Shown: positions 16,601 through 29,063, counted from the stretch's first letter. The stretch is DNA of 33,197 nucleotides from Propionibacteriaceae bacterium (GCA_031272805.1 JAISTC010000092.1:1-33197); one strand, 5' to 3'. Notes: generated by a model from the letters alone, not told the origin. Numbers and translations: made by a program.

Positions 16601-19600
16601 TTCGAGGTCACCCCCGCGTTCAAGCCGGGCGACCTGGACAACGCCCACCTCTCGGCCAGCCCGATGTCGACCACGGTCGGCCAGCGGGTGACGATCACCG
16701 TCGAGGTCCACGACGCCAATGAGAACCCGATCACGGGCCTCCACGCGGGCGACTTCAATGTCAGCGCCAAGGACGCGGCCGGCCACGACCTGGCCGTGCA
16801 GCCCTTCTCCGCGCTGGGCAACGGCTTCTACACGTGGGAGATCACGTCGAACGTCGCCGGCTTCGCCACGGTCGGGGCCGAGGTCAAGGGCATTCCGGCC
16901 CTGACGAGGGACAAGACGCCGGCGACGACCATCAACCCGTACTTCGCGGCGGGCGGCGTCTGCGTCCTCAACTGCCAGCCGACCGACCCGAGCCACGTCA
17001 CGCGCGCCGTCGTGACGCAGAACAACCAGTTGGCGAACGGCCAGGACCAGGACAAGGTCACGGTCTACGCCTACGACGCCTACGGCAACCCGAAGTCGGG
17101 CGCGGTCGTGACGGCCAGCGCCGTCGACGGCCTGACCCCGGCCTGGGACACCACCCAGACCGTCACGACCAACGACCAGGGCCAAGCCCAGCTCGCCTGG
17201 ACGGCGACACAGGACGGCTCCTACACGCCGATCATCGCGGTCGACGGCAGCTACGGCTTCGCCGGCTCGTTCGACAGCAAGCTGACGTTCGTGGCCACGG
17301 AGGTCAAGCCTGACAACACGAAGTCGACCCTGCAGGTCATGGCGACCAACGGCCTGACCGCGCCGATCGAGGTCGGCCAGGCGTACCGCGCCGTGGCCAC
17401 GGTCCACGACGCCAACGACCAGCCGCTCAACGGCGCCGTCGTCACGTTCGAGGACGTCACGGGCGGGCTGACGCTGCTGGCGCCGACCTGCACGACGAGC
17501 GAACAGGCCCCCGACGGCCCCGGCACCTGCCGCGTCACGGTCCGCGCGACCGCGCCCGGCACGTACCAGGTCGGCGCCACGGTCGTCGTCGCGGGCCAGC
17601 CCAAGGCCCTGCAGGGCTCGCCCGCCGAGGCTCAGTTCACGGCCGGTGCCGTCTGCCTCAAGGACTGCCAGGGCGACGGCAACCCGGACCACGTCACCCG
17701 CGCCGCCGTGACCAAGAACGACGCCCAGAGCGACGGCGTCTCCTATGACACGGTCGAAATCCGGACGTACGACTACTACGGCAACCCGGTGGCGGCCAAC
17801 TGGACGCTCGAGGCGCCGCGCGAGGTCACCCCGACCGCGACCTCCGGCACGACCGGCAACGGCCTCTCGACCGTCAACTTCACGTCGAAGATCCCGCCGT
17901 CCCACGCCGTCCATGTCCTCATCAACGGCCAGGACATCACGGGCTCCCCGGTGACCGTGGCGTTCGCCCGCGGCGTGGTCGACCCCGACCAGGTGACGCT
18001 GGCGGTCAGCCCGACGCCCGGCCCGATCGAGGTCAACGCGCGCTACACGCTGAAGGCCCGCGCGCTCGACAGCCAGGGCCACGCCATCTACGGTGCGGAC
18101 GTCGTCTTCACGGCGGACCAGCCGGAGCTGACGTTCCAGGGCGACGCCCAGAACGGCCACGTCCACTGCGTCACGGACGAGGACGGCTACTGCTCGGTCA
18201 AGGCCCTGTCGACCAAGGCCGGCGACTACCACGTCACCGCCACGTTCGACCAGCGCGCCACCCGGGAGGCCGACCTCGGCTTCCACGCCGGCGCGGCCTG
18301 CGCGGACAACTGCCAGGGCACCCAGACGAGCGTCGAGACCGTCCGCAACGGCGTCAACCCCGACGGCCAGCAGCGCGACCACTTCCGCGTCTCCGCCTAC
18401 GACTACTACGGCAACCCCGTCCGCGGCGCCCTCGTCACGATGACCGTCAAGGGTGGGCCCGACTCGGCTCAGGTCCAGGTGACCGAGCCGACCATCCTGA
18501 CCGACGCCAGCGGCGTGGCCCAGGTCTACGCGACGTCGACCGCCGCGGGTGTCTTCACGGCCGACTTCGCGCTGGACGGCGTGACGGTCGCCCGGGACGT
18601 CCTCGTGACGTTCGGCAACTTCGTCGTGGACCCGGACAAGTCGAGCTTCAAGATCACGGCGGCCGCCGGCGACCCGGTCTCGACCAACGGCCCGCTGCCG
18701 GTCGGCACGGGCGCGGAGTCGAGGTACACCGTGACCGCCACGGTGCTCAGCTCGACCGGCGACGGCATCAAGGACGCCATCGTCTGGCTGTCGACCAACG
18801 GCCCGACCCTGGCGGAACCCAAGTGTGTGACCGGCAGCGACGGTAAGTGCTCCGTCGACTTCTGGTCGACGGCCGCGGGCACGTTCCAGGTCACGGGCAA
18901 CGTCCAGCAGATGCCGAAGACGGTCGAGGCGACGTGGACCGCGGGCGGGCTGTGCCTGCCCGGCGACCTGACGACGCCGCAGGACCTGCCGGATGACCGC
19001 CGCACGCGTGTGGCGGTGACGACGGACGGCCGTCCGGCCGACGGGTCGACCAAGGACGACGTCACGGTCTACGCCTACGACTGCTTCGGCAACGCGCTGG
19101 CGGGCGTCCCCGTGACGGCGGCGCCGTCGACGGGCGAGACGGACGCCATCATCGCGTCCGTCATCAACCCGACGTCCGCCGAGTCGGCCCGCCGCGGCCA
19201 GACGACGTTCGGCGTGGCGTCCCGGACCGCCGGGCTCCACCATGTCGACGTCACGGTCGGCGCGGCCGACGCGCGGACGGTGTTCAACAACGTCGAGCTC
19301 AACTTCACGGCCGGGCAGTTCAGCGCCGCCCAGTCCACGGTCGCGGCCAACCCGTCGACCCAGACGGTGGGCGGCAACATCGTCCTGACCGTGACCGCCA
19401 AGGACGCCCACGGCAACCTCGTGTCGAGCCTGGTGAAGGACCAGTTCGAGGTCGTCATCAGACCAGTCGGCGGGGGCCAGCCGCTCGTCGCCACGGCCAT
19501 CCCGGACGGCCGTCCCGGCCTGTACCCGTTCAGCGTCACCAGCCAGGTGGCGGGCGAGTACCAGGCGACCGTGACCGTGCTCGGCCAGACGCTGGCCGAG

Positions 19601-22600
19601 CAGCCGGTCTTCGAGTTCACGGCCCGCGGCGTCTGCGTCAGCAACTGCGCGGCGACCGACCCGGCCCAGCAGACCCGGATCGAGATCACGGACAACAACA
19701 AGCTGGCCAACGGCCAGGACCAGGTCAAGGCGACTCTCTACGCCTTCGACACGTTCGGCAACCCGGTGGCCGGCGCGACCGTCACGGCGGCCGCCGACCA
19801 GGCCGGCCTGACGGTGGCGGGCGCCGCCGAGACGAAGACCCTGGCCAACGGCACGGCCCAGCTCGCCTGGAGCGCGACGAAGGCCGGCCAGTACACGTCG
19901 ACCGTGACGGTCGGGCAGGCCGTCCTCAGCGCCGGCCCGCTGAACTTCGGCTCCGCCGGCGTCGACCTGACCCGCTCGACGTTCGTCGTCACGGCCCCCA
20001 ACGGCCTGACCCCGCCGCTCACGGTCGGCCAGCCGTATGCGGCCAAGGCCACCATCCAGGACGCGGGCGGCCAGCCCGTCCAGGACGTCATCGTGACGGT
20101 CGAGGCCGACGAGCCTGGCGTCGACGGCCTGCCGGCGACCTGCCAGACGGGCCTCGACGGCACCTGCCAGGTCGTCATCCGGTCGAAGACCGCCGGGACG
20201 TTCCACGTCCGCGGCCACGTCCCGGCCGGCGAGCTGCCCGGCAGCCCGCAGGCGATCAGCTACCAGGCCGGCGCGCTGTGCGTCAAGGACTGCACCCCGA
20301 CCGACCCGGCCAAGGTCACGCAGGCCCAGATCACGCGCAACTCGGCTGTCGCCGGGCTGGCCTACTCGGCCACCGACCCGCGCAGCTACGACGAGGTCGT
20401 CATCTCGGCCTACGACACGTACGGCAACCCGGTCCGGGCCGACTGGTCCGTGACCCCGGCCAGCGCCGCCCTCCACCCGCTGGACAACGCGGGCACGACC
20501 GGGGCCGACGGCCGCTCGGCCGTCCGCTTCACGTCGGACTACTCCGGCCAGCACCTGGTCACGATCAAGGTCGGCGGCGAGTCCGTGGTCAACCTGTTGG
20601 CCGAGCAGGGCGAGTCCCTGTCCGAGCTCAAGCTGGCGTTCGCCGCCGGCGTCATCCACGCCGGCGACGTCACGGTGACGCCGGACGACGCCCAGGCCGC
20701 GGGCCGCGCCTTCACGGTCAAGGCCCACGCCACCGACCTGGCCGGCTCCGACATCTACGGCACGGACATCGTGTTCAAGTCGGATGCTGCGGTCACGTTC
20801 AGCGCGGGCCACTGCGTCACGGGCGCCGACGGCCGCTGCCAGGTCACGGCCACGTCGAAGCAGGCCGGCGACCACACGGTGACGGCGGTGTTCGACAACG
20901 CCATCGCGGTCGACAAGACCATCACGTACACGGCCGCGGGCGTCTGCGTCAGCGGCTGCGAGACCGACACGCCCGGCACGGGCGGCGGCGACGCCGCCCG
21001 CCAGACGCGGGTCGTCGTCTCCAAGAACGGCGCCAAGCCGGACGGCCAGGCCGTCGACGTCGTCGACGTCTACGTCTTCGACACGTACGGCAACCCGATC
21101 CAGGGCCTGACCCCGTCGGCCAGCGGCGCGGACGTCACCATCGCGGGCCGCATCGCCCAGACCGACACCTCCGGCCACACGCAGATCCGGTTCACGTCGC
21201 TGGTCGCGGGCGACCACTACGCCGACATCGACGTGGCCGGGCAGGAGCCGAACGGCTCGCCGGTCAAGCTCGCCTTCGGCGAGGGCCAGGGCGCGGCGGC
21301 CAACTCGTCGTTCCGCGTGACGCCGCAGGGCCCGCTGCCCGCCGGCACGGACAAGGCGTCGGCCTACACTCTGACCGCCACGGTCAACGACATCTACGAC
21401 AAGCCCGTCAAGGACGCCGTCGTGGACTTCACGGCGACCTCGGCCGTGACCGCGGGCGTGGTCGGCTCGACCGGCCCGGCCTGGCCGCAGGGCCAGACCT
21501 GCCGGACGGATGCCACGGGCACCTGCTCGGTCACGCTGACCTCGACCAAGGCGGGGACCTACTCGGTCCAGGCGGCCACGGCGGGCGATCCGATCGGCCA
21601 GGCGCAGTCCGTGACGTGGACGGCCGGGGGCCTCTGCGATGAGAGCTGCACGCCGGAGGGCGGCGACGCGACGCCGCACAGCCGCGTCGAGGTCGTGGCC
21701 GACAACCAGCCGGCCGACGGCCACTCGCTCGACCAGGTCCGCGTCTACGCCTACGACGCCTACGGCAACCCGATCTCGGGCCTCGAGGTGACGGCGACCC
21801 CGCAGACCGGCGACCAGGGCCTCGTCGTCCAGTCGCCGATCACCCGGACCGGCCTGGGCGGCCACCCGGCCGGCCAGACGACCATCACGTTCGCCAGCGC
21901 CAAGGCCGGGACCCACAAGGTCGACATCACGGTCGGGGGCCTGTTGCCCCACGGCTCGCCCGTCGACCTCGGCTTCACGGCCGGGGCCTTCGACCCGGCC
22001 ACGTCCAGCGTGACCGCGTCCCCGGCGACGCAGAAGGTCGGCGGCACGGTCACGCTCACCCTGGCCGCGCGTGACGCCTCGGGCAACGCGCTGACCGGCC
22101 TGACGTCCCGCGACATGATGATGGCGGGCCTGACCGCCGACGACGGCCCGCTGGACCTGATCGGCGTCAACTGGCGGACCGACAACAAGGGTTCCTACAT
22201 GACCGACGTCTCGACGACGACGGCCGGGAAGTTCCAGGCGTTCGTCCGCGTCCTCGGCCAGACCGTGGCCGACCAGCCGGAGTTCGAGTTCACGGCGGGC
22301 ACCAACCCCTGCTTCGTCAACTGCTTCCCGGCCGACGAGAGCCACGTCACGCGCGTCGAGGTCACGACCGACAACGCCACCGCCAACGGCAAGGCCCGCG
22401 ACATCGCCACGGCCTACGTCTACGACGCCTACGGCAACCCGCTCAAGGGCGTGGCCGTGACGGCGTGGGCGCCGGAGCTGGAGAGCGCCGCGCAGGCCGG
22501 GACCACCGGCGCCGACGGCACGGCCCAGTTCTCCTGGACCGCCACGAAGGCCGGGACGTACACCGTCCACACGACGATCAACCAGACCGGCAGCGGGTTT

Positions 22601-25600
22601 GCGGGCGCCACGCTCGGCGTGACCTTCGTGGCCACGCAGCCCGACGCGACCCAGTCGTACCTGACCGTCGCCCCGCCGGCCGGCCAGACCGCGCCGATCA
22701 GCGTCGACACGCCGTACACGGCGACCGTCCACGTGCTCAGCGCCGACGGCCTGCCCGTGGCGGGCGCCCAAGCCGCGTTCCGGACCATCGCGCCCGGCCG
22801 CTTCACGGGCAACGGTTTGCTCGACACGACCTGCACGACCAAGGACGACGGCACGTGCGCCGTCGGCATCACGAGCTCCGTGGCCGCCGACTTCGGCGTC
22901 GCCGCCACCCTCACGGTCAACGGCCAGCCGACCGAGGTCAAGGACTCGCCGCAGCAGCTCTCGTTCAAGGCAGGCGGCCTCTGCGTCGCCGGCTGCACGC
23001 CCAAGGACCCGGCCAACAAGACGCGCGTCGAGCGCGTCAGCAACGGCGCCGAGGCCGACGGCATGGCGACCGACGAGGCGATCCTGTACGCCTACGACAA
23101 GTACGGCAACCCGCTGTCGCTCGACTTCGCAGTCCAGCCCAGCCAGGGCCTGACCGCCCTGACGCCGTCCGGCCGGACCGGCGCCGACGGCACGGCCCGC
23201 CTCGCCTTCACGGCGACGTCCGGCGGCCAGTACACGGCCGACGTCACGGTCGGCGGCACGACGGCGCCCGGCTCGCCGCTGAACCTCGGCTTCACGGCCG
23301 GGGCTCCGGCCAAGGTGACGCTGTCCGCGGCCGCCACGACCGCGCCGGCCGACGGCTGGATCACGCTCAAGGCCCACGCCGAGGCGGCGTCGGGCGACGG
23401 CGTCGAGGGCGTCGTCGTGACGTTCGAGGCGGCCGGCCTGAGCTTCGGCAACGGCCTCGACTCCTGCTCGACGCTGGTGACCGGCGACTGCACGGTCCGC
23501 GTGACGTCGGCCAAGGCCGGGACCTTCCCTGTCCACGGCTTCTGGACCGGCGCCGAGCTGGTCGGCAGCCCGCTGGACGTCACGTTCACGGCCGGGTCCG
23601 TCTGCGCCGGGACCTGCGTCCCGGACGCCGGGCTCGACCCGGCGCTGACGACCCACGTCGAGGTGGCGTACAACGGTGCGCTGGCCGACGGGGTCGAGGC
23701 CGACCAGGTCCGCGTCTTCGCCTACGACAAGCACGGCAACCCCGTGGCCGGCGTCAAGGCGACGGCCGCCGGGCCGCGCCACGTCACGGCCGCGGCGGCC
23801 GACGCCATCGCGCCGACCGACGCCAACGGCACCACGCTGGTCAACTTCACGGCGGACAAGCCGGGCTTCTACGAGGTCCAGGTGACGGTCGCCGGGCAGG
23901 CGCCCGCCTACCCCGTGACCATCGGCTTCGGCGGTGGCCAGGGCGACGACACGCACTCGACCTTCACGCTGACGCCGGCCTCCGGCGACGTGTCCGCGCC
24001 GCTCGCGGTCGGCAGCGGCGTGGCCCACCAGTACCGGGCCGCCGCCGTCGTGCGCGACCTCTTCGACGAGCCCGTCAAGGACGCCGTCGTGACGTTCGCC
24101 CTGACGCCGGCCGGGCCGGCCTGGGTCAAGGCGCCCGCCGGGTCGCCGGAGGGCCAGACCTCCTGCCGGACCGACCGCAAGGGCCGGTGCGAGGCGCTGG
24201 TCGAGTCGACGGTCGCCGGGACGTACCTCGTGACGGCGGAGATCGCCGACGGCTACGTCGGCCAAGCCGAGACGGCGACGTGGACCGCGGGCGACATCTG
24301 CGGTGAGGGCTGCACGCCCGACGACGCGGCCAAGGCCGCGGGCCACGTCACGAAGGTCGCGGTCGTGACCGACGGCCAGCCGGCCGACGGCGCGGCCACC
24401 GACCTGGCCAAGGTCTGGGCCTACGACCAGTACGGCAACCCCGTCGTGGGTGTCCCGGTCGACTCGACCGCCGCCCGGCCCGCCTCGTTGCGCGTCCAGC
24501 CCGGCATCCGGGCCACGGACGGCGACGGCACGTCGACCATCGCCTACGCCTCGACCGAGGCGGGCGTCCTCAAGGCGACCGTCTTCGCGGACGGCGTCCA
24601 GCCGGCCGGCTCGCCCGTCAACCTGACGTTCACGGCGGGCGACGCCTGCGTCGGACTGTGCGCGCCGGACGCCGACGTGCCCAACTCCCGGCGCAGCCGG
24701 ATCGAGGTCGCGGCCGACGGCGCCTTCGCCGACGGGGTCGCGGCCGACGTGGTCGACGCCTACCTGTTCGACCGGCTGGGCAACCCCGTGACCGGGGTGG
24801 CCATCGCCGGGCTGGGCGCGGCGGGCGCGTCGTCCGGGCTGACCGCCGTCGGCGGCGACGTCCTGACCGACAACGCCGGCCACGCGCGGCTGTCGTTCAC
24901 GTCGACGGTCGCCGGGGAGCGGCTGGCGCGGGTCGTCGTCGCCCAGACGGGCGCCGACATCCAGTTCACGCCGCAGCCCGACGTGGCGGCGCCGGCCGGA
25001 TCCCAGTCGTCGCCGGTCGCGTTGCACTTCGTGTCCGGGGCGCCCTGCGTCGGGGACTGCGTGCCCGGCTCGGATGTCCCGAACTCGCGCCGCAGCCGCC
25101 TGCAGGTCAACCCGGACTACCAGTCGACGCGGCCGGACGACCACGACCTCGTCCACGTCTACGTGTTCGACCAGATGGGCAACCCCGTGGCGGGGATCCC
25201 GGTGGTCGTCAAGACCGACGACAGCGCGCTGTCCGTCGCCGACTCGATCGAGCCGACCGACGCGTTCGGCCACACGATCGTGGCGTTCGCGTCGCGGGTC
25301 GAGGGCGAGCACGAGGCGCGGATCTTCATCCTGGTGTCCGAGGCGGAGAACGAGATGACGTTCACCCCGGCGCCCGGGCCGATCCCGGTCGAGATGACCG
25401 GCTCGCCCGCCACCGTCCACTTCGTGGACGAGGACACGCCGAACGCGCCCGTCATCACCGGGCCGTCCAGCGGCGACCTGCTCGGCGACTCGGAGGTGAC
25501 GTTCTCCGGTACCGGCTCCGAGGCGGGCGACCCCGTCACGATCATGGACGGCGACACGGCCGTCTGCACGACGACGGTGAAGACCGATCTGACGTGGTCC

Positions 25601-28600
25601 TGCACGGTCGACATCGCCGGCGGTGCGGCTGGGTCTTCGGATGGCTCGCATACCTACACGGCGGTCGAGACCAACCCGTCGAACCACCCGTCCGAGCCGT
25701 CCGCGCCGGTCACGGTGACCGTCGACACGACGGCGCCGGACGCGCCCGTCGTGGTCCAGCCCGCTCCCGACCAGGCCGTCGACAGCCAGACGCCGGAGTT
25801 CGCCGGGACGGCCGAGCCCGGCTCGACCGTCGAGGTCAGGGACGGCGACGAGGTCCTCTGCTCGGCCCTGGTCGGCGCCGACGGGACCTGGAGCTGCCGC
25901 CCGAGCCTGGACGAGGGCCCGCACGAGTTGGTCGTGACCGCGACCGACCCGGCCGGCCACACGTCCGACGGCACGACCGTGGAGATCACGGTCGACGTGA
26001 CCCCGCCCGACGACTCGCTGCTGGCCATTACGACGCCCGCCGACGGCTCGGTCTCGACCGAGAACGGCATCGTCATCGGCGGCACCGCCGAGCCCGGCGC
26101 GACCGTGACGGTGTCCGAGGGTGGCCAGACGCTCTGCACGGCGACCGCCGATGCCAGCGGCGCGTGGACCTGCGAGGCCTCGACCACGTTCGACGAGGGT
26201 TCCCACACCCTGGTCGTCGTCCAGACGGACCCGGCCGGCAACGAGGGCAACCCGAAGGTCCAGACCTTCGACGTGGACTCGGACGCGCCTTCCTCGCCCT
26301 TGGTGGATCGGCCGGCGCCGTCTTCCGAGGGCACGGCCAACCTCGAGCCGCCGACGGTCTCCGGGACCGCCGAGCCGGGGTCGAAGGTGACGGTCGATGC
26401 CGGCAACGGCAACCTGTGTGTGGCCGAGGCCGACGATCAGGGGGCGTACTCCTGCACGCTGCCCGACGCGCTGCCGGACGGGGAGGACGTGACCATTACG
26501 GTGACGGCGACCGACCCGGCCGGGAACGACTCCGACCCGACGGTCGTGACCGTCACGGTCGACAACACCGCGCCGGACGCGCCGGTCGTCCTGTCGCCGG
26601 CCGAAGGCTCGACCCTCGACGTGGCCGACCCGGTCGTCAACGGCACCGCGGAACCGGGCTCGTCGGTCACCGTGGTGGTCGACGGCAAGGTGGTCTGCAG
26701 TGTCGAGGCCGACGCCGTCACGGGGGAGTGGAGCTGCGACGAGCTGCCCGCCCTGGACGACGGTGCCCATGCCATCAGCGTGACGGCGACGGACCCGGCG
26801 GGCAATGAGTCCGTGCCGGTGGTCGTCGTCGTGACGGTCGACACGGAGCCCGAGCCGGGTGAGCCGACGGAGCCGCCTTTGCCGCCTGCGCCGCCGGCGC
26901 CGCCGGCCGCGCCGGTCGTGGAGAAGCCGGCCGACGGCCAGCCGATCAACACGGACCAGCCGACGGTCTCCGGGACCGCGGAGCCGGGGTCGACGGTGAC
27001 GGTGACGGACGATGCCGGGAACAGCGTGACCTGTTCGGCCGATAACGTCACGGGCCATTACGAGTGCACGCTGCCCGGGACCGAGCCGCTGGACGACGGC
27101 GATCACACGATCACCGTGACGGCGACCGATCCGGACGGCAACGTGTCGGACGAGACGACGGTCACGGTGACGGTCGATACCGAGGCGCCTGTGGCGCCGA
27201 CGGTCGACTCGCCGCGGCCGTCGGAGGACGGTACCGCCAAGCTGGACCCGCCGACCGTCGCCGGGACGGCCGAACCGGGCTCGACCGTGACGGTGGACGC
27301 CGGCGACGGCAACAAGTGTGTGGCGGAAGCGCAGGCGGACGGGACGTACTCCTGCACGCTGCCGAACACGCCTGACGACGGCTCCGACGTGACGATTAGC
27401 GTGACGGCGACCGATCCGGCGGGCAATGTGTCCGATTCGACCGTGATCGACGTGACGGTCAAGAACACGGACGATGAGCCGGTTGACCCGACCCCGCCGA
27501 CTCCGCCGGCCGCGCCGGTCGTGACGAAGCCCGCCGAGGGCGAGCCGATCAACACGGACCAGCCGACGGTCGAAGGGACCGCCGAGCCGGGGTCGACGGT
27601 GACGGTGACGGACGATAAGGGCAATTCGGTGACGTGCGAGGCGGACAAGGCCGGCCATTACGAGTGCACGCTGCCCGGGACCGAGCCGCTGGACGACGGC
27701 GATCACACGATCACGGTCGTGGCGACCGATCCGGCCGGCAACGTGTCGGACGAGACGACGGTGACGGTGACGGTCGATACGGAGGCGCCGGGTGCGCCGA
27801 CGGTGATCAAGCCGCAGCCGGGTGAGTCGATTGACACGGATCAGCCGACGGTCGAGGGCACGGCGGAGCCGGGCTCGAAGGTGACGGTGTCCGACGACGC
27901 GGGTCATTCGGTGACCTGCGAGGCGGACAAGGCCGGCCACTACGAGTGCACGCTGCCCGGTCCTTTGGACGACGGCGATCACGAGATCACGGTCGTGGCA
28001 ACCGATCCGGCCGGCAACGTGTCGGACGAGACCAAGGTCGGCGTGACCGTGGACACCAAGCCCACGCCCTCGCCGAGCCCGACGCCCAGCCCGTCGCCGA
28101 CGCCGAGCCCGAGCCCGAGCGTGACGCCGAGCCCGAGCGTGACGCCGAGCCCGAGCCCGAGCGTGACGCCGACTGCTGACGTGACGCCGAGCGTGACGCC
28201 GGAGGCCACGGTGGAGCCGAGTGCCGAGCCGACCGCCGAGCCGACGGCGACGCCGAGCGCGGAGCCGACGGCGACCGCGACGGCCAGCCCGAGCGTGACC
28301 CCGACGGCGCCGAGCGTGCCGACGGTCGACACGTCGGACGACGCCACGGTGTCGGGTGCGGCGGAGCCGGGTGCGAGCGTCGTCATCACGGACGAGAACG
28401 GCAATGTTCGTTGCGAGACGAAGGCGGACGGCAGTGGTGCGTACTCCTGCACGCCGGCCCAGCCGTTCGAGCCGGGCGACCGGGTGACCGTGACGGTGAC
28501 CGACGAGCATGGCCAGACGGCCGCGAAGACGGTGCGCGTCAAGGCGGTCACGGTGACGGCGGCGACGGTCCGGCGCGGCGCGGAGCAGACGGCCACGGGC

Positions 28601-28915
28601 CGGTACTTCGAGCCGGGCGAGAAGGTGCGCGCGATCATGCACTCGACGCCGGTCGACCTCGGCGAGGCCGTGGCGGACAAGGACGGCGTGGTGACCGTGA
28701 CCTGGACCATCCCCATGGGGGCGGACCTGGGCGCGCACGACGTCACGCTGATCGGCGAGACGTCGGGTCTGGGCAAGGCGGAGTTCACGGTGGCCGACAC
28801 GCTGAAGGTCACGGGCTCGCTGGTCAACCCGACCGAAGTCGGCGCCGGCGCGTTGTCCCTGCTGATCGGCTGCCTGCTGCTCTTGGCAGCAGCCCGCCGC
28901 CGCAAGGAGGACTAA
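10613..28915 (+). CDS. Giant secreted multi-domain Ig-like (Big-1) surface protein, about 6,100 residues
   Basis: I place the start at the ATG at 10613 because AAGGTGA lies 9 bases before it; the in-frame ATG at 10595 has no ribosome site. A Sec signal (RRFRK then an apolar core) ends near Ala47. Residues about 50-403 look like a beta-propeller ([48 protein letters not shown]). Residues 406-473 resemble an SdrD/CnaB-type domain with the Asp-rich loop DADGDG. Residues 563-773 fit a GEVED-like region ([11 protein letters not shown]). From about 902 come Big-1-like domains, including eighteen GNP-type units with paired cysteines (nt 14294-25439). About ten Ig-like domains ([11 protein letters not shown]) follow, then a Pro/Ser/Thr linker (28057-28320), a domain containing [20 protein letters not shown], and an apolar segment plus RRRKED. 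It is probably an adhesin anchored at the cell surface; its ligand is unknown. Confidence 0.9.
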   Translation: MPWLSSASSTSPTGAPPQRRFRKALAWVAALAVAVSGVTLAQETASAPDAAAWSLNGNGETNWAALGGKFSRNVLYGTQTQDAVSGSVWGVKEPWQETTQWPADIRWITGNDNTGTGPTRANTIAVGPNPDKDGELSLFSWNAYPNSRLYRTDSDGTETDYGELLHTAVLGWNNPYLWGGEMNQKTGQLYVTSNYTDNLTCGDGSTAASKNSTGGSLKLAIVNIGKSTDKTKLSLAASSASAPTVRPGADTVCRTERLVSKALGKENNFTTWDVAPDMAIDAEGNLYLWTTANGNKIHYLIKVEPPREDGKVTSGTWYYTPVLRFDGTDAKNFTDPSLAGSFPTAQNFGGMAFLNGELYLATWTGGYQVWRVNPLTGKATRLMSETEGRYRVLDLAGAQMAPVITGKLYIDADGDGALSDDEKAAPGVPNATVEFYRASDNQLLGSQTTNLSGEYSALLPLSDGTVYVRVKQPQIDGVNAMQTWAGYWKGNDAKVTDTTGHNEVKPVCVAGGSDHQEVDHDTECYGALQSGVDPDSVTDAETEALFVSKVVMHTDMEVPHADFAFTVNGSFGDGPTSKAADGGPQHINLAKDEHVWLGTTLGANTDGTNNATAGDHDSDDGVFLQLADGSLVTLQGQVFSAGRTYPVVAHVTADSSDVLTRAQIVGYYQPGVTAGWRDAQGGIASDVQAIFEQSPLQNATATTPATAELLGQIAAPAGVSGVKAGRFRASTTTSGQSLGPDNADGHYAANAANPGLTWVTDGETEDYAVYTGGAQVRIGLHANGGKTQPTLGFKVGNVSKDAPSSQTDAVTGQNGVTVVSPQAHLVDSTAKATTITMDNPAATGFEFTGATCSDVLSGQSVQADLSTSSSGQPVVTIPAGQLADDHNDVLCTFTVQKPADAALSTLTLTPTDGTADVGELITLTVTAQASEGGETVLVPGTVVTFTKAQGLTLSADSCVTGQDGTCSVTVTSQTAGTYTNGIGASIKGDKVGVGSPATVTFQDPTPDPDKTTLEIHNPGTVGEPLPLTIHLRDGANRPLSGLAKEAFTVSGQSQADSFKFLATTDVAEDPQHPGDYVVNLTADLAGTYLVSVTVEPWSQPKTVQATFNPGAPDASQSSMTVDRDEQTVGQDIMVTLHVRDKNGYPVTGLERAGVRGNGYEGDYHITATLTSDASVWQYVLYRQPVDGYPGDYRATLNTTVAGTYHLVGYVHGVPDVEIDGPEVTFTTGGYCTSGANCGTAVGQIDPNDADNDGVAEDKAVVHVTDQFGNPKQGVMVGSTGLYTGNAPASNTVVQTVETDEFGNATLAWVSTQPGTFSADLYLDGAKWQTLGDIRFQTTGANAQQSLLTVRTPAGRDVVDPAGDGTPATTIGVGEFYTATATVRDGTSNLLQGVTVSFSAGGGQLSAATCVTGQDGTCQVTVTATKPGKVLLYAKVTQGSVAKSIAKSPATLGFAAGDVCVQNCSGQDAQHKTHVAVTQKTATADGQDLVEATLYTYDTYGNPVAAAWTTTPGTNLTAVATAGTTDATTGQSVLQYKTTYSGTRQASVQVNGQTVTGSPVEFEFGVGHASQVTLTADPATAVPVDAADPTFTLTATATDAAGAKVPGTAVEFAAVDVLDPSNSLTFVGGKNTCMTGNDGTCSVQVTTTVPGTYQAGATFAGDQAASGTPKLQFTAGGVCTDDCQPGHQTTVTMTTNGAKPDGTASDEAQVQAYDKFGNPVSGLVVSAQQNGGHEITVQPIAPTNVYGQTVIRFTSTQGGAFPVDVLVGSAKPQGSPLTVSFGDGLADAARSQLVVTPTTALPVGTGPASTFTATATVHDVNDKPVKGEIVQFALAPSGPAASATWCQTQDDGTCQVTLTATQAGTYTVTATIHGTADTIGTADLRWTAGTVCAAADCAQPGVDAAHRTHVQMTTNNQVADGQQQDIATVYAFDAYGNPVANVAFSVAAKDATDDQFTVVTDSGQTSAQNPGYGQATAAFTATGAGQHSAIVTIDGHDFEVTPAFKPGDLDNAHLSASPMSTTVGQRVTITVEVHDANENPITGLHAGDFNVSAKDAAGHDLAVQPFSALGNGFYTWEITSNVAGFATVGAEVKGIPALTRDKTPATTINPYFAAGGVCVLNCQPTDPSHVTRAVVTQNNQLANGQDQDKVTVYAYDAYGNPKSGAVVTASAVDGLTPAWDTTQTVTTNDQGQAQLAWTATQDGSYTPIIAVDGSYGFAGSFDSKLTFVATEVKPDNTKSTLQVMATNGLTAPIEVGQAYRAVATVHDANDQPLNGAVVTFEDVTGGLTLLAPTCTTSEQAPDGPGTCRVTVRATAPGTYQVGATVVVAGQPKALQGSPAEAQFTAGAVCLKDCQGDGNPDHVTRAAVTKNDAQSDGVSYDTVEIRTYDYYGNPVAANWTLEAPREVTPTATSGTTGNGLSTVNFTSKIPPSHAVHVLINGQDITGSPVTVAFARGVVDPDQVTLAVSPTPGPIEVNARYTLKARALDSQGHAIYGADVVFTADQPELTFQGDAQNGHVHCVTDEDGYCSVKALSTKAGDYHVTATFDQRATREADLGFHAGAACADNCQGTQTSVETVRNGVNPDGQQRDHFRVSAYDYYGNPVRGALVTMTVKGGPDSAQVQVTEPTILTDASGVAQVYATSTAAGVFTADFALDGVTVARDVLVTFGNFVVDPDKSSFKITAAAGDPVSTNGPLPVGTGAESRYTVTATVLSSTGDGIKDAIVWLSTNGPTLAEPKCVTGSDGKCSVDFWSTAAGTFQVTGNVQQMPKTVEATWTAGGLCLPGDLTTPQDLPDDRRTRVAVTTDGRPADGSTKDDVTVYAYDCFGNALAGVPVTAAPSTGETDAIIASVINPTSAESARRGQTTFGVASRTAGLHHVDVTVGAADARTVFNNVELNFTAGQFSAAQSTVAANPSTQTVGGNIVLTVTAKDAHGNLVSSLVKDQFEVVIRPVGGGQPLVATAIPDGRPGLYPFSVTSQVAGEYQATVTVLGQTLAEQPVFEFTARGVCVSNCAATDPAQQTRIEITDNNKLANGQDQVKATLYAFDTFGNPVAGATVTAAADQAGLTVAGAAETKTLANGTAQLAWSATKAGQYTSTVTVGQAVLSAGPLNFGSAGVDLTRSTFVVTAPNGLTPPLTVGQPYAAKATIQDAGGQPVQDVIVTVEADEPGVDGLPATCQTGLDGTCQVVIRSKTAGTFHVRGHVPAGELPGSPQAISYQAGALCVKDCTPTDPAKVTQAQITRNSAVAGLAYSATDPRSYDEVVISAYDTYGNPVRADWSVTPASAALHPLDNAGTTGADGRSAVRFTSDYSGQHLVTIKVGGESVVNLLAEQGESLSELKLAFAAGVIHAGDVTVTPDDAQAAGRAFTVKAHATDLAGSDIYGTDIVFKSDAAVTFSAGHCVTGADGRCQVTATSKQAGDHTVTAVFDNAIAVDKTITYTAAGVCVSGCETDTPGTGGGDAARQTRVVVSKNGAKPDGQAVDVVDVYVFDTYGNPIQGLTPSASGADVTIAGRIAQTDTSGHTQIRFTSLVAGDHYADIDVAGQEPNGSPVKLAFGEGQGAAANSSFRVTPQGPLPAGTDKASAYTLTATVNDIYDKPVKDAVVDFTATSAVTAGVVGSTGPAWPQGQTCRTDATGTCSVTLTSTKAGTYSVQAATAGDPIGQAQSVTWTAGGLCDESCTPEGGDATPHSRVEVVADNQPADGHSLDQVRVYAYDAYGNPISGLEVTATPQTGDQGLVVQSPITRTGLGGHPAGQTTITFASAKAGTHKVDITVGGLLPHGSPVDLGFTAGAFDPATSSVTASPATQKVGGTVTLTLAARDASGNALTGLTSRDMMMAGLTADDGPLDLIGVNWRTDNKGSYMTDVSTTTAGKFQAFVRVLGQTVADQPEFEFTAGTNPCFVNCFPADESHVTRVEVTTDNATANGKARDIATAYVYDAYGNPLKGVAVTAWAPELESAAQAGTTGADGTAQFSWTATKAGTYTVHTTINQTGSGFAGATLGVTFVATQPDATQSYLTVAPPAGQTAPISVDTPYTATVHVLSADGLPVAGAQAAFRTIAPGRFTGNGLLDTTCTTKDDGTCAVGITSSVAADFGVAATLTVNGQPTEVKDSPQQLSFKAGGLCVAGCTPKDPANKTRVERVSNGAEADGMATDEAILYAYDKYGNPLSLDFAVQPSQGLTALTPSGRTGADGTARLAFTATSGGQYTADVTVGGTTAPGSPLNLGFTAGAPAKVTLSAAATTAPADGWITLKAHAEAASGDGVEGVVVTFEAAGLSFGNGLDSCSTLVTGDCTVRVTSAKAGTFPVHGFWTGAELVGSPLDVTFTAGSVCAGTCVPDAGLDPALTTHVEVAYNGALADGVEADQVRVFAYDKHGNPVAGVKATAAGPRHVTAAAADAIAPTDANGTTLVNFTADKPGFYEVQVTVAGQAPAYPVTIGFGGGQGDDTHSTFTLTPASGDVSAPLAVGSGVAHQYRAAAVVRDLFDEPVKDAVVTFALTPAGPAWVKAPAGSPEGQTSCRTDRKGRCEALVESTVAGTYLVTAEIADGYVGQAETATWTAGDICGEGCTPDDAAKAAGHVTKVAVVTDGQPADGAATDLAKVWAYDQYGNPVVGVPVDSTAARPASLRVQPGIRATDGDGTSTIAYASTEAGVLKATVFADGVQPAGSPVNLTFTAGDACVGLCAPDADVPNSRRSRIEVAADGAFADGVAADVVDAYLFDRLGNPVTGVAIAGLGAAGASSGLTAVGGDVLTDNAGHARLSFTSTVAGERLARVVVAQTGADIQFTPQPDVAAPAGSQSSPVALHFVSGAPCVGDCVPGSDVPNSRRSRLQVNPDYQSTRPDDHDLVHVYVFDQMGNPVAGIPVVVKTDDSALSVADSIEPTDAFGHTIVAFASRVEGEHEARIFILVSEAENEMTFTPAPGPIPVEMTGSPATVHFVDEDTPNAPVITGPSSGDLLGDSEVTFSGTGSEAGDPVTIMDGDTAVCTTTVKTDLTWSCTVDIAGGAAGSSDGSHTYTAVETNPSNHPSEPSAPVTVTVDTTAPDAPVVVQPAPDQAVDSQTPEFAGTAEPGSTVEVRDGDEVLCSALVGADGTWSCRPSLDEGPHELVVTATDPAGHTSDGTTVEITVDVTPPDDSLLAITTPADGSVSTENGIVIGGTAEPGATVTVSEGGQTLCTATADASGAWTCEASTTFDEGSHTLVVVQTDPAGNEGNPKVQTFDVDSDAPSSPLVDRPAPSSEGTANLEPPTVSGTAEPGSKVTVDAGNGNLCVAEADDQGAYSCTLPDALPDGEDVTITVTATDPAGNDSDPTVVTVTVDNTAPDAPVVLSPAEGSTLDVADPVVNGTAEPGSSVTVVVDGKVVCSVEADAVTGEWSCDELPALDDGAHAISVTATDPAGNESVPVVVVVTVDTEPEPGEPTEPPLPPAPPAPPAAPVVEKPADGQPINTDQPTVSGTAEPGSTVTVTDDAGNSVTCSADNVTGHYECTLPGTEPLDDGDHTITVTATDPDGNVSDETTVTVTVDTEAPVAPTVDSPRPSEDGTAKLDPPTVAGTAEPGSTVTVDAGDGNKCVAEAQADGTYSCTLPNTPDDGSDVTISVTATDPAGNVSDSTVIDVTVKNTDDEPVDPTPPTPPAAPVVTKPAEGEPINTDQPTVEGTAEPGSTVTVTDDKGNSVTCEADKAGHYECTLPGTEPLDDGDHTITVVATDPAGNVSDETTVTVTVDTEAPGAPTVIKPQPGESIDTDQPTVEGTAEPGSKVTVSDDAGHSVTCEADKAGHYECTLPGPLDDGDHEITVVATDPAGNVSDETKVGVTVDTKPTPSPSPTPSPSPTPSPSPSVTPSPSVTPSPSPSVTPTADVTPSVTPEATVEPSAEPTAEPTATPSAEPTATATASPSVTPTAPSVPTVDTSDDATVSGAAEPGASVVITDENGNVRCETKADGSGAYSCTPAQPFEPGDRVTVTVTDEHGQTAAKTVRVKAVTVTAATVRRGAEQTATGRYFEPGEKVRAIMHSTPVDLGEAVADKDGVVTVTWTIPMGADLGAHDVTLIGETSGLGKAEFTVADTLKVTGSLVNPTEVGAGALSLLIGCLLLLAAARRRKED
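14294..16950 (+). repeat. Higher-order repeat block 1 (units A-B-C-D)
   Basis: Contains GNP motifs at about 14411 (A), 15107 (B), 15755 (C) and 16412 (D). The B unit reads YGNPVAAAW, the C unit NGAKPDG, and the D unit is followed by a cysteine-free half domain with QxVG-type wording ([20 protein letters not shown]). Confidence 0.8.
16951..19624 (+). repeat. Higher-order repeat block 2 (units A-B-C-D)
   Basis: GNP motifs at about 17081 (A, with LANGQDQ), 17777 ([10 protein letters not shown]), 18407 (C, NGVNPDG) and 19085 (D, here the variant FGNALAG). The closing half domain reads [20 protein letters not shown]. Same phase order as block 1, offset 2,652-2,673 bp. Confidence 0.8.
19625..22296 (+). 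repeat. Higher-order repeat block 3 (units A-B-C-D)
   Basis: GNP motifs at about 19754 (A, LANGQDQ), 20419 ([10 protein letters not shown]), 21086 (C, NGAKPDG) and 21761 (D, NQPADG). Closing half domain [20 protein letters not shown]. Confidence 0.8.
22297..24635 (+). repeat. Higher-order repeat block 4 (A-B-C-D, last half domain missing)
   Basis: GNP motifs at about 22430 (A, TANGKARD), 23102 ([10 protein letters not shown]), 23731 (C, HGNPVAG) and 24431 (D, GQPADG). The cysteine-free half domain that closes blocks 1-3 is absent; the sequence passes straight into the short terminal units. Confidence 0.78.
24636..25439 (+). repeat. Two short terminal units of the Big-1 array
   Basis: Units with LGNPVTGV (about 24776) and MGNPVAGI (about 25175), each with a Cys pair and the shared wording DVPNSRRSR. 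They are only about 115-135 residues each because the second half domain is missing. Confidence 0.78.
25440..28056 (+). repeat. Tandem Ig-like domains (GTAEPGS type)
   Basis: About nine consecutive domains of roughly 85-100 residues, each with a P.V..P....GTAEPGS.V.V pattern, a Cys pair (C.A..DG.W.C or C.AD..G.Y.C) and VTATDPAGN before the next; a tenth follows the linker. The copies at 26920-27185 and 27520-27785 are nearly identical at DNA level. Confidence 0.82.
28057..28320 (+). repeat. Pro/Ser/Thr/Glu low-complexity linker
   Basis: Tandem codons for PSPTPSPSP- and PSVTPSPS-type units, then [14 protein letters not shown]. About 88 residues that would span the wall as an extended stalk. 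Confidence 0.85.
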
Positions 28916-28926
28916 GCCCAACCAAC

Positions 28927-28964
28927 GCAGAGGAGGCCGCGGGACACCCCGCGGCCTCCTCTGC
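28927..28964 (+). terminator. Terminator hairpin after the giant gene
   Basis: GCAGAGGAGGCCGCGGG pairs perfectly with CCCGCGGCCTCCTCTGC (17 bp) with a 4-base loop, beginning 12 bases after the stop. There is no T-run, as often in high-GC actinobacteria. Confidence 0.8.
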
Positions 28965-28972
28965 GCACATGA

Positions 28973-29041
28973 GGCCGAGGTGTCGGATGCCGCGGCCTTG
29001 GCGAGGAACGAGCCCGGGCGGCGGCATCTGATACCTCGGCC
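28973..29041 (+). repeat. Family-2 69-bp hairpin repeat
   Basis: Left arm GGCCGAGGTGTCGGATGCCG and right arm ending CATCTGATACCTCGGCC are inverted. The loop contains CGAGGAACGAG (29002-29012), the same core as family 1. Confidence 0.88.
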
Positions 29042-29063
29042 GGTGGGGATTGTGTGTGGGGGC

